Positions 46,565 through 54,917 of a stretch of 64,000 nt of DNA are shown one piece after another (positions within the stretch are counted from its first letter, which is position 1; the number at the start of each line of letters is the position of its first letter). Made by a program: the position numbers and the translations under genes. Source of the DNA: Mesorhizobium kowhaii (GTDB lineage Bacteria > Pseudomonadota > Alphaproteobacteria > Rhizobiales > Rhizobiaceae); assembly GCF_003253745.1 (NCBI RefSeq), contig NZ_MZXV01000051.1:248001-312000 (forward strand), in the 5' to 3' direction. The notes below the pieces were generated by a model. That model saw nothing but the letters and a program-made list of their open reading frames with translations, searched no databases and was not told where the DNA came from.

Positions 46565-46584
46565 GAAGGCCGTTAGCGGCCTTC
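46565..46584 (+). other. hairpin between rpsB and tsf (attenuator or processing site)
   Basis: GAAGGCCG (46565-46572) pairs with CGGCCTTC (46577-46584) over TTAG. It is followed by ATCTTTCTC, a weak pyrimidine tract. It may partly terminate transcription, lowering tsf relative to rpsB. Confidence 0.55.
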
Positions 46585-46668
46585 ATCTTTCTCATATTTT
46601 GGCACGCTAAACAGACGCATCATCGAGGTTCGATGGTGCGTCGGTGCATTTAAAACAAAGAGGCGACA

Positions 46669-47592
46669 ATGAGCATTTCGGCTGCACAGGTCAAAGAACT
46701 CCGCGACTTGACCGGCGCGGGCATGATGGATTGCAAGGCGGCGTTGAACGAAACCAACGGCAACATGGAAGAGGCCATCGACTGGCTGCGCAAGAAGGGC
46801 ATTTCCAAGGCCGACAAGAAGGCCGGCCGCACCGCGGCTGAGGGCCTGATCGGCGTCGATTCCGGCCCGCGCGAAGCCGCCGTCGTCGAAGTCAACTCCG
46901 AGACCGACTTCGTTGCTCGTAACGCCGCGTTCCAGGAGATCGTTGCCAACGTAGCCAAGGTCGCGCTCGCTTATGGCGGCAAGACCGAGGCGGTTGCAGC
47001 GGCCAAGTATCCGGGTTCGGACAAGTCGGTCACCGACACCATCAAGGACGCCGTCGGCACCATCGGCGAGAACCTGGGCTTCCGCCGTTCGGCCAAGCTT
47101 ACCGTTCCGCATGGCGCAGTCGCCACCTACGTCCATAACGCGGTTGCCGATGGCCTCGGCAAGCTCGGCGTGCTGGTCGCCATCGAGACCACTGGCAACG
47201 AGCATGCCGCCAATGCCTTCGCGCGCCAGGTCGCCATGCATGTCGCCGCCACCAGCCCGATGGCGCTGACCACCGAAGAACTCGATCCGGCGGCAATCGA
47301 GCGCGAGAAGGCGATCTTCTCCGATCAGGCGCGCCAGTCCGGCAAGCCGGAAGCGATCATCGAGAAGATGGTCGATGGCCGTCTGCGCAAGTTCTACGAG
47401 GAAGTCGTGCTTCTGAAGCAGGCCTTCGTGCTCAATCCCGACATCACCGTCGAGAAGGCGCTGAAGGATGCCGAGAAGGACATCGGCGCGCCGGCCAAGA
47501 TCACCGCCTATCTGCGCTTTGCGCTGGGCGAAGGCATCGAGAAGGAAGAGACCGATTTCGCGGCGGAAGTCGCGGCGGCGGTAAAGAAGTAA
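46669..47592 (+). CDS. tsf: translation elongation factor Ts
   Basis: The product has 307 residues. [41 protein letters not shown] (about 4-45) and [13 protein letters not shown] (about 74-86) are the diagnostic EF-Ts motifs; both core subdomains follow. EF-Ts exchanges GDP on EF-Tu. It is followed by a LysR gene in convergent orientation rather than by pyrH, which usually comes next. Confidence 0.97.
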   Translation: MSISAAQVKELRDLTGAGMMDCKAALNETNGNMEEAIDWLRKKGISKADKKAGRTAAEGLIGVDSGPREAAVVEVNSETDFVARNAAFQEIVANVAKVALAYGGKTEAVAAAKYPGSDKSVTDTIKDAVGTIGENLGFRRSAKLTVPHGAVATYVHNAVADGLGKLGVLVAIETTGNEHAANAFARQVAMHVAATSPMALTTEELDPAAIEREKAIFSDQARQSGKPEAIIEKMVDGRLRKFYEEVVLLKQAFVLNPDITVEKALKDAEKDIGAPAKITAYLRFALGEGIEKEETDFAAEVAAAVKK

Positions 47593-47623
47593 GCCGTCGC
47601 GGCTGCTATCCTTCCGACGAGAT

Positions 47624-48544
47624 TTATCGGCCGGGTGTCCGCAGGGATGCCCGGCCGATTTCTTGTGCGATGTCGATGAAGGCCCTGAGCTTCGGCGCCA
47701 TCGACGCCCGGCGCGGAAAATAGAGGAACAGCCCTGGCTCGTCGATCGCGGCTTCGCGCAGGATTTCGACCAACCGTCCGGCCTGGATGTCGGCTCGGAC
47801 CAGCGGCTCGAACAGATAGGCCAGCCCGATGCCGGCCAACGCCATGTCGCGCGCTGACAGCGGATCGGTGACAACGACGCTGCCACGCGTTTCGACGCCG
47901 ATATCCTTGCCCTGGTCGGACAGGTCCCAGCGGTAGAGCGCGCGCGATCGCAACAGCCGATAGCCGATGCAGTTGTGGTTGGAGAGGTCAGCCAGCGTTC
48001 GCGGCTTTCCGTGGCGGCCGACATAGGCGGGGGAGGCGACGATGACCGTTCGGAACGGCCCGGTCAGCCGCACCGTCACCATATCCTCGGCAATCATCTC
48101 GCCCAGCCTTATGCCGGCGTCGAAGCCTTCGCCGACAATGTCGCTCATGCGCTCATCGGTGAACACCTCCACCGTCACCTCGGGATAGCGCTCGGCCATT
48201 GCCGACAGGATGGGCATCAGGGCAAGCGGCAGTGCAAGGCGCGGCACATTGATCTTGAGCAGACCGCTCGCTCTGCCTTTCACAGAGCGAATGCGCTCGA
48301 TCCTGTCGGTGATGTCGTTCAGTGCAGGCTCCGCCGCCGCCACAAGCGCTTCGCCGGCCTCGGTCAGCGCGACGCTGCGCGTGGTGCGGGCAAACAGCGG
48401 CTGGCCGATCCGCTCTTCGACAAGGCGCACCGCGTGGCTGACCGCCGAAGGGCTCATGCCAAGCTCTGCGGCGGCCGACGCAAAGCCGCCGCGCCGCGCC
48501 ACGGCGACGATGACAGGAAGATGGCTGAGCAGATCGCGGTCCAT
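47624..48544 (-). CDS. LysR family transcriptional regulator
   Basis: The product has 306 residues. The N-terminal winged HTH spans about 1-60 (LPVIVAVARRGGFASAAAELGMSPSAVSHAVRLVEERIGQPLFART). An effector domain follows with VEVFTDERMSDIVGEGFDAGIRLGEMI. It is divergent from the NTF2-like and aldo-keto reductase genes, with a 115-bp region holding TGCA-containing dyads (near 48545-48580) where it may bind. The effector is unknown. Confidence 0.92.
   Translation of the reverse strand: MDRDLLSHLPVIVAVARRGGFASAAAELGMSPSAVSHAVRLVEERIGQPLFARTTRSVALTEAGEALVAAAEPALNDITDRIERIRSVKGRASGLLKINVPRLALPLALMPILSAMAERYPEVTVEVFTDERMSDIVGEGFDAGIRLGEMIAEDMVTVRLTGPFRTVIVASPAYVGRHGKPRTLADLSNHNCIGYRLLRSRALYRWDLSDQGKDIGVETRGSVVVTDPLSARDMALAGIGLAYLFEPLVRADIQAGRLVEILREAAIDEPGLFLYFPRRASMAPKLRAFIDIAQEIGRASLRTPGR
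47628..47664 (+). terminator. probable tsf terminator overlapping the LysR gene end
   Basis: CGGCCGGG (47628-47635) pairs with CCCGGCCG (47650-47657), and ATTTCTT follows. It lies 36 nt after tsf and inside the 3' end of the convergent LysR gene. The T tract is imperfect. Confidence 0.5.
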
Positions 48545-48659
48545 TCATGCACGATATCGCATAGTCCATGCAGATAATGCAATCTTATCGACGCCAGCGC
48601 GCTGGCCCACATTGTCGCCAACAGATCGGCGGCGGGCCGATGCGCAAAGGAGAAGAGAC

Positions 48660-49196
48660 ATGAATGCATTGAAGTACGCTACCTTCGCGGCGGGACTTGC
48701 GCTGGCGCCTGTCGATGCCGGCGGGGCCGAACCATCCCGTGAAATGGCGCTCGCTGATGAGCGTGCCGTCATCCGCATCGCCGATGCCATCGATCGCGCC
48801 GTCGATGCCCAGGATTGGCGGCTCGCCCGCAGCTACTTCGCCGACCGCGTCGCCGTCGACTTCAGCAGCCTGAGCGGGCAGCCACCGGCCACCATCGCCT
48901 CCGACGACCTGATCGGAACCTGGGCAGCGAACCTCAGGGGCAGCAAGACCAGCCTGCATCTGCGCACCAACCACGAGGTCGCCATCGACGCCAACGCGGC
49001 GACCGTCTTCTCCAACGCCTATGCCTGGAACCGGATGGAAGGCAATGGCGACCCGCTCTGGGAAGTCTGGGGCACCTACGAACACCATCTGACCCGTTCG
49101 GGCGCCGGCTGGATAGTGGACGGCTTCACATTCCGCATGACGCATGAGCGCGGCAATCCGTGGGTCAAGACGACCCCCGGACAAGATCTGCATTGA
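48660..49196 (+). CDS. SnoaL/NTF2-like protein with signal peptide
   Basis: The product has 178 residues. ATG at 48660 has AAAGGAG about 8 nt upstream. The first 24 residues (MNALKYATFAAGLALAPVDAGGAE) look like a signal peptide, though a short one. The rest fits a SnoaL-like cone fold: IRIADAIDRAVDAQDWRLARSYFADRVAVDFSS and a terminal strand AGWIVDGFTFRM. It precedes the aldo-keto reductase by 20 nt, opposite the LysR gene. Confidence 0.7.
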   Translation: MNALKYATFAAGLALAPVDAGGAEPSREMALADERAVIRIADAIDRAVDAQDWRLARSYFADRVAVDFSSLSGQPPATIASDDLIGTWAANLRGSKTSLHLRTNHEVAIDANAATVFSNAYAWNRMEGNGDPLWEVWGTYEHHLTRSGAGWIVDGFTFRMTHERGNPWVKTTPGQDLH

Positions 49197-49216
49197 ACAA
49201 GGATCGGAACGACATC

Positions 49217-50323
49217 ATGACCATGTCCTACTACACCCTTGGCAACAGCGGGCTGCGAGTGACCCGCCTGGCACTCGGGACCATGACCTTCGGCACCGAA
49301 TGGGGCTGGGGCGCCGACAAGGAGACGGCGCGCGCCCTGGTCGATGCCTACGTCGGGGCAGGCGGGAATTTCTTCGACACCGCCGACGCCTATACCGGCG
49401 GCACCTCCGAGACCTGGCTTGGCGAGTTCATCGCCGAGCGCGGCCTGCGCGACAAGGCGGTGATCAGCACCAAGTTCAGCATGAATTTCGAGCAGGGCAA
49501 TCCGAATGCCGGCGGCAATGGCCGCAAGAACATCATCCGCGCCGTCGAAAGCTCGCTGAAGCGGCTCGGTACCGACTATATCGACCTCTATATCCTGCAT
49601 GCCTGGGACAGGCTGACCTCGCCGGAAGAGGTGATGCGGACGCTTGACGATCTGGTGCGCGCCGGAAAGATCCGCCATGTCGGCCTCTCCGACGTTCCCG
49701 CTTGGTACGCAAGCAGGGCGCAGTCCGTCGCCGAACAGCGCGGCTATGAACCGGTTTCGGCGTTGCAGCTCGAATATTCGCTGGCCGAGCGCAACATCGA
49801 GCATGAATTCGTGCCGTTCGGCACGCGCTACGGCGCCGGCATCATGGTCTGGAGCCCGCTGGCAAGCGGCCTTCTGAGTGGCAAATATCGTTCAGATACA
49901 ACCAATAAGGCCGATGGCAGGCTGGAGACGATGCGCGGTTCGACCAATCCTGGCTTCCAGAAATTCACCGACCGCAACTGGGCAATCGTAGCCGAACTGG
50001 AGAAGGTTGCCGGCGAACTCGGCCGCGGCATGGCCCAAATCGCCTTGAACTGGGCGGCGACCAGGCCCGGTGTCGCCTCGGTGATCATCGGTGCGACCAG
50101 GCTGGATCAGCTCAAGGACAATCTCGGCGCGCTGGATTTCGACATCCCGCCGGAGCTTCTGGCAAGGCTCGACGCAGTCAGCCGGCCGGTCACGCCGTTC
50201 CCGTATTCGTTCTTTGGTCCGGAAATCCAGGGCGGCCTCACAGGCGGCCAGGCGGTCGGCGACAAGCCGGTCGGCTACTTCCCGGACCTGCTCATGAAAG
50301 GCGCTTTTGCCGGCGTGAGTTAA
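49217..50323 (+). CDS. aldo/keto reductase
   Basis: The product has 368 residues. ATG at 49217 is used; a second ATG at 49223 is possible. The catalytic tetrad is visible: Asp and Tyr in NFFDTADAYTGG (about 52-63), Lys in AVISTKFS (about 87), His in YILHAWD (about 128). NADPH-binding residues fall in the C-terminal PGVASVIIGATRLDQLKDNL. It probably reduces a carbonyl substrate; the LysR gene nearby suggests inducible expression. Confidence 0.92.
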   Translation: MTMSYYTLGNSGLRVTRLALGTMTFGTEWGWGADKETARALVDAYVGAGGNFFDTADAYTGGTSETWLGEFIAERGLRDKAVISTKFSMNFEQGNPNAGGNGRKNIIRAVESSLKRLGTDYIDLYILHAWDRLTSPEEVMRTLDDLVRAGKIRHVGLSDVPAWYASRAQSVAEQRGYEPVSALQLEYSLAERNIEHEFVPFGTRYGAGIMVWSPLASGLLSGKYRSDTTNKADGRLETMRGSTNPGFQKFTDRNWAIVAELEKVAGELGRGMAQIALNWAATRPGVASVIIGATRLDQLKDNLGALDFDIPPELLARLDAVSRPVTPFPYSFFGPEIQGGLTGGQAVGDKPVGYFPDLLMKGAFAGVS

Positions 50324-50485
50324 TGATTGGCAGAGCGTCTCGATCTCGAATTTCCGGCTCGGGCGCCGCGTGACATCGCGGCGCCCTTCGTGTATCGGAA
50401 CACGGCATCGCGCCATGTTTCGGAGCGGCGCCTGCGCGAGGGTAGCCACCCGGAAACGCGTCACATGCAAAATGACGAGGACCAG

Positions 50486-51208
50486 ATGACGGTGAAGCCC
50501 CTCTACCGACGTGTCTTGTTGAAAGCGTCGGGCGAAGCGTTGATGGGCGAACAGCATTTCGGCATCGACGTTTCGGTCGTCGATCGCATCGCCGCCGATA
50601 TCGCCGAGGCCCGCGCCTTGGGTATCGAGGTCGGCGTCGTCATCGGCGGCGGCAACATCTTCCGCGGCGTGGCCGTTGCCTCCAAGGGCGGTGACCGCGT
50701 CACCGGCGACCACATGGGCATGCTTGCCACGGTCATCAATTCGCTGGCGCTGCGCACGTCGCTGAACAAGATCGGTGTCGACGCCGTGGTGCTTTCGGCG
50801 ATCGCCATGCCCGAACTCTGCGAGAGTTTCTCACAGCGCCAGGCAACCGCCTACATGAACCAGGGCAAGGTGGTGATCTTTGCCGGCGGCACCGGCAATC
50901 CGTTCTTCACCACTGATTCGGCTGCCGCACTTCGCGCGGCTGAAATCGGCGCCGACGCGCTGTTCAAGGGCACTCAGGTCGACGGTGTCTACTCGGCGGA
51001 CCCGAAGAAGGACCCGAATGCGACGCGTTTCGAGCGCATCAGCCATGGCGAAGTCATAAAACGCGGCCTCTCCATCATGGATACGGCTGCGATTGCACTT
51101 GCGCGCGAAAACAACATTCCGATAATCGTCTATTCGATCCACGAAAAAGGTGGGTTTGGCGATATTCTGAGGGGCGGCGGCCGCTGCACGGTCGTCGCGG
51201 ACGATTGA
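50486..51208 (+). CDS. pyrH: uridylate kinase
   Basis: The product has 240 residues. ATG at 50486 (MTVKPLYRRVLLKASGEALMG) is the usual start, with GAGGA upstream; ATG at 50465 in frame has none. VGVVIGGGNIFRG, the GDHMGMLATVINSLAL helix and IFAGGTGNPFFTTDSAAALRA are the family motifs. It phosphorylates UMP to UDP and is regulated by GTP and UTP in bacteria. It begins the frr-uppS-cdsA series. Confidence 0.96.
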   Translation: MTVKPLYRRVLLKASGEALMGEQHFGIDVSVVDRIAADIAEARALGIEVGVVIGGGNIFRGVAVASKGGDRVTGDHMGMLATVINSLALRTSLNKIGVDAVVLSAIAMPELCESFSQRQATAYMNQGKVVIFAGGTGNPFFTTDSAAALRAAEIGADALFKGTQVDGVYSADPKKDPNATRFERISHGEVIKRGLSIMDTAAIALARENNIPIIVYSIHEKGGFGDILRGGGRCTVVADD

Positions 51209-51318
51209 TCCGGGGCCTGATCCCGAAAAAAGGGAAGCCGGTTTTCGAAAATCAGGCTCGAATACGGGGCCTTGCCCCGAAGCAGTGAACCCGCGCTAGA
51301 CGGGTCGAGGAGATTAGG

Positions 51319-51873
51319 ATGAGTGGTGAGTACGACGATCTCAAGCGGCGCATGGATGGGGCAATCGCTGCGTTCAAGCATGATCTGGCTTCGCTGCGGA
51401 CCGGTCGCGCCTCCAGCAATCTGCTCGACGCGATCCAGGTGCAGGCGTATGGCACCAGCATGCCGATCAACCAGGTCGCTAACGTCTCGGTGCCGGAGCC
51501 GCGCATGATCTCGGTGTCGGTCTGGGATAAGTCGATGGTCGGCGCGGTCGATCGCGCCATCCGCGAATCCAATCTGGGTTTCAACCCGATCGTCGACGGC
51601 ACCAATCTCAGGATTCCGCTGCCCGAGCTCAACGAGCAGCGCCGCAAGGAACTGGTCAAGATCTCGCACGGCTACGCCGAGAACGCCCGCGTCGCCGCGC
51701 GCCATGTGCGCCGCGATGGCATGGATTTCCTGAAGAAGGCGGAAAAGGACGGCGACATCAGCGAGGACGATCAGCGCAAGCGCTCCGACCAGGTCCAGAA
51801 ACTTACCGACGAAACGATCAGCACCATCGACCACCTGCTTTCCGATAAGGAAGCTGAAATCATGCAGGTTTAG
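51319..51873 (+). CDS. frr: ribosome recycling factor
   Basis: The product has 184 residues, standard length. [34 protein letters not shown], then [20 protein letters not shown] and the C-terminal [36 protein letters not shown] are diagnostic. It splits post-termination ribosomes together with EF-G. It follows pyrH by 110 nt. Confidence 0.97.
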   Translation: MSGEYDDLKRRMDGAIAAFKHDLASLRTGRASSNLLDAIQVQAYGTSMPINQVANVSVPEPRMISVSVWDKSMVGAVDRAIRESNLGFNPIVDGTNLRIPLPELNEQRRKELVKISHGYAENARVAARHVRRDGMDFLKKAEKDGDISEDDQRKRSDQVQKLTDETISTIDHLLSDKEAEIMQV

Positions 51874-51907
51874 GGTTTTGGCCATCGGCTGACCCGAAAG
51901 CGAGAAC

Positions 51908-52642
51908 ATGGCAACGCCCGCGCATGTCGCGATCATCATGGACGGAAACGGACGCTGGGCCAAGGCGCGCGGCATGCCTCGTCTTGCTGGCCATCGGGCC
52001 GGTGTCGAAGCGCTGCGCAAGACGGTGCGCGCCGCACCCGGGCTCGGCATCTCTTTCCTGACTGTCTATGCCTTCTCGTCGGAGAACTGGTCGCGGCCGA
52101 AGTCCGAGGTCAGCGACCTGATGGGCCTGCTGAAACTGTTCATCCGCCGTGATCTCGCCGACTTGCACCAGAGCGGTGTGCGGGTCAGAATCATCGGCGA
52201 CCGGGCAGGGCTGCAATCCGACATCAGGGGGCTGCTCGACGAGGCCGAATCGCTGACCGCCGCAAATGAAGCGCTGACGTTGGTCATCGCCTTCAACTAT
52301 GGCGGACGCGACGAGATCGTGCGCACGGCGCGCAAGCTTGCCGCAGCCGTGGCGCGTGGCGAACTCGACAGCGAGGCGATCACCGCCGAAAGCTTTGCCG
52401 GCGCTCTCGACACGCAAGGCATTCCCGACCCGGAACTGGTCATCCGCACCAGCGGTGAGCTCCGGCTGTCGAACTTCCTTCTGTGGCAGGCTGCCTATAG
52501 CGAGCTCGTCTTCCTGCCTTGCTACTGGCCCGACTTCAGCCGCGAGCATCTTGCCGAGGCCTTGCGCGAATTTGCCAGCCGCGAACGCCGTTTCGGGGGA
52601 CTTGGCCCGCAGGACGTTGCCTCGCGACCGGCCGCAGGATGA
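51908..52642 (+). CDS. uppS: isoprenyl transferase (undecaprenyl diphosphate synthase)
   Basis: The product has 244 residues. [27 protein letters not shown] (about 5-31) contains the catalytic Asp; FSSENWSRP (about 56) and the C-terminal [27 protein letters not shown] complete the motifs. It makes the C55 lipid carrier for peptidoglycan and O-antigen. Its stop overlaps the cdsA start (ATGA). Confidence 0.96.
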   Translation: MATPAHVAIIMDGNGRWAKARGMPRLAGHRAGVEALRKTVRAAPGLGISFLTVYAFSSENWSRPKSEVSDLMGLLKLFIRRDLADLHQSGVRVRIIGDRAGLQSDIRGLLDEAESLTAANEALTLVIAFNYGGRDEIVRTARKLAAAVARGELDSEAITAESFAGALDTQGIPDPELVIRTSGELRLSNFLLWQAAYSELVFLPCYWPDFSREHLAEALREFASRERRFGGLGPQDVASRPAAG

Positions 52643-53454
52643 GCAATCTCCAGCTTCGCGTCATTTCGGCAGTCGTGCTTGCCATCATCACCCTTGGCTT
52701 GACCTGGGTTGGGGGGCTGCCGTTCCGGTTGCTGTGTGCCGTGATGGCGGCGGTGATCTTCTATGAATGGACACGCATGTCGCGCCCGGCCGAGGCCACG
52801 GGCCTTGGTTTCCTGCCGGAAGCGCTGCTGGTTGTTTTCATTGGCGCCTTGATCGTTGGCTTTGCCGGATCGTTGCTGCTGCCGCTTGCCGTGGTCATGG
52901 TTGCCGCAACGGCGATTGCCGCCTCGGTTCGCAAGAGCGGGCAATGGGATGCGGCCGGTCTTGCCTATGCCAGCGTTTCCGGCCTGTCGCTTGCCCTGTT
53001 GCGCGATGGTGATCGTTCAGGCCTCGTCGCCATCCTGTTCCTGTTCGCGATCGTCTGGGCCACCGATATCTTTGCCTACTTCGTTGGCCGTGCCGTCGGC
53101 GGCCCAAAACTGGCGCCGTCGATCTCGCCCGGCAAGACGCGCAGCGGCGCGCTCGGCGGCGCTGTTGGCGGTGTTGTAGCCGGGCTTATCCTGGCCGCGG
53201 TTGCCGGCGTCGGCAATCTGGCATTGCTCGGCCTGGTGGCGCTGGTGCTGTCGATCGTCGCCCAGGCCGGCGACCTGTTTGAATCCTGGGTCAAGCGCCG
53301 CCACGGCCGCAAGGATTCGGGTGCGCTCATCCCGGGCCATGGCGGCGTCATGGACCGTGTCGACGGGCTTGTCGCGGCGGCTTTCGCCCTATACTTCATC
53401 GGCTGGATTTCGGCGACCGCCGATCATCCGGCGCAGGGTCTGTTTCCCGTTTGA
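52639..53454 (+). CDS. cdsA: phosphatidate cytidylyltransferase
   Basis: The product has 271 residues with several membrane segments. ATG at 52639 overlaps the uppS stop by 4 nt. The signature [18 protein letters not shown] (about 157-175) and [30 protein letters not shown] (about 215-245) are those of CdsA. It makes CDP-diacylglycerol for phospholipid synthesis. Confidence 0.95.
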   Translation: MSNLQLRVISAVVLAIITLGLTWVGGLPFRLLCAVMAAVIFYEWTRMSRPAEATGLGFLPEALLVVFIGALIVGFAGSLLLPLAVVMVAATAIAASVRKSGQWDAAGLAYASVSGLSLALLRDGDRSGLVAILFLFAIVWATDIFAYFVGRAVGGPKLAPSISPGKTRSGALGGAVGGVVAGLILAAVAGVGNLALLGLVALVLSIVAQAGDLFESWVKRRHGRKDSGALIPGHGGVMDRVDGLVAAAFALYFIGWISATADHPAQGLFPV

Positions 53455-53557
53455 GTGGTATCATTTCAGGGTCCGATGCGCGCCGTGCCTTGGATTCGCC
53501 TGGATTGATGCCACAGTCACGGCGCTACCGCGTCGCGGAAGAATTTGAGGGTTTATC

Positions 53558-54700
53558 TTGAACGAGATTCTTCACGCGCTTTTCAGCACAGAAGGCTTTG
53601 TCCTCGGCACGCTCGTGCCGTTCCTCTTTGTGCTGACCGTGGTCGTGTTCGTCCATGAAATGGGCCATTACCTGGTCGGGCGCTGGTGTGGCATTGGGGT
53701 CAAGGCCTTCTCGATCGGCTTCGGCCCGGAGCTCTTCGGCTTCAACGACAGCCACGGCACGCGCTGGAAACTGTGCGCGATACCGCTTGGCGGCTATGTC
53801 AAATTCGTCGGCGACATGAACGCCACCTCGAGCCAGCCCACTTCGGAAGCGATCGAAACGCTGACCGAGGAGGAGCGCAAGGTCGCCTTTCACACGCAGC
53901 CGATCTGGAAGCGCGCGGCGACGGTGGTCGCCGGGCCGCTGTTCAATTTCCTGCTGTCGATCGTCGTCTTCGCCGTGTTGTTTTCCGCCTATGGCCGCTA
54001 TGTAGCGGAGCCCATGGTCGCAGAGGTGACCGCTGACAGCCCGGCGGCGAAAGCCGGTATCCTGCCCGGTGACCGATTCGTCAGCGTCGACGGCAGCAAG
54101 GTCGAAACCTTTGGTGACGTCCAGCGCCTGGTTTCCGGCCGCGCCGGCGACACCATCACCTTCGTCATGCTGCGCGACGGCAAGGAGGTCACGGTGACCG
54201 CGGCGCCGCGGCTGATGGAACAGCAAGACGCGCTCGGCAACAAGGTCAAGGTCGCCGTGATCGGCGTCGTAAACAACAAGGAACTCGGCCAGCCACGGCT
54301 CGTCACCTACACGCCCGTCGGGGCAGTTGCAGCGGCGGTCGAGGAAACCGGGCACGTCATCCAGCGCACTGGCCAGTTCCTGCAGCGTTTCGTTGTCGGG
54401 CGCGAGGACAAATGTCAGCTGGGCGGCCCGGTGAAGATCGCCGACATGGCCGGCAAGGCGGCGAAACTGGGGTTCGAATGGCTCGTGCAACTGGTTGCGC
54501 TGCTGTCGGTTGGCATCGGGTTTTTGAACCTTTTGCCGATTCCCCCTCTCGACGGCGGCCATCTCTTGTTCTACGGGGTGGAGGCCGTCATTCGCCGGCC
54601 TGTGTCGGATCGGATGATGGAAATGGCCTATCGGGCCGGGCTGCTTCTGGTGCTGTGCTTCATGGGTTTCGTTTTCTGGAACGATCTGTTTGGATGCTGA
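53558..54700 (+). CDS. rseP: RIP metalloprotease RseP
   Basis: The product has 380 residues with TTG start at 53558 (GAGG 7 nt upstream). VVFVHEMGHYLVGRW (about 30) holds the HExxH zinc site in the first membrane segment; a PDZ domain (about 145-215) contains ADSPAAKAGILPGDRFVSVDG; NLLPIPPLDGGHLLFY (about 327) provides the Asp ligand. It cleaves membrane-bound anti-sigma factors. Only one PDZ domain is evident, versus two in E. coli. Confidence 0.94.
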   Translation: MNEILHALFSTEGFVLGTLVPFLFVLTVVVFVHEMGHYLVGRWCGIGVKAFSIGFGPELFGFNDSHGTRWKLCAIPLGGYVKFVGDMNATSSQPTSEAIETLTEEERKVAFHTQPIWKRAATVVAGPLFNFLLSIVVFAVLFSAYGRYVAEPMVAEVTADSPAAKAGILPGDRFVSVDGSKVETFGDVQRLVSGRAGDTITFVMLRDGKEVTVTAAPRLMEQQDALGNKVKVAVIGVVNNKELGQPRLVTYTPVGAVAAAVEETGHVIQRTGQFLQRFVVGREDKCQLGGPVKIADMAGKAAKLGFEWLVQLVALLSVGIGFLNLLPIPPLDGGHLLFYGVEAVIRRPVSDRMMEMAYRAGLLLVLCFMGFVFWNDLFGC

Positions 54701-54704
54701 AATC

Positions 54705-54797
54705 ATGAAGAAATTTGGCTTTGGCATGGGCGATGTTGAGACGCCGTTTACCATGCACGGGGATATGAGTGACGCGAAAGCCACGCCGCGAGGTTAA
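54705..54797 (+). CDS. possible 30-residue small ORF downstream of rseP
   Basis: ATG at 54705 opens 30 codons reading MKKFGFGMGDVETPFTMHG and ending KATPRG. It begins 5 nt after the rseP stop. The Shine-Dalgarno region is weak, and it lies in the 217-bp leader before bamA. It could be a real small protein or a chance frame; no homologue is known to me. Confidence 0.25.
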   Translation: MKKFGFGMGDVETPFTMHGDMSDAKATPRG

Positions 54798-54917
54798 GTA
54801 AATTCAAATTAACCAGAAGCCTTGCGTGTAGGGAAAATCCGGTTAATACGGTAGGAGAAATTACCGCACGTCCGGTTTTCTCGCCGTGGGGACTACGAGA
54901 AAAGGTTATTAAGCCCG

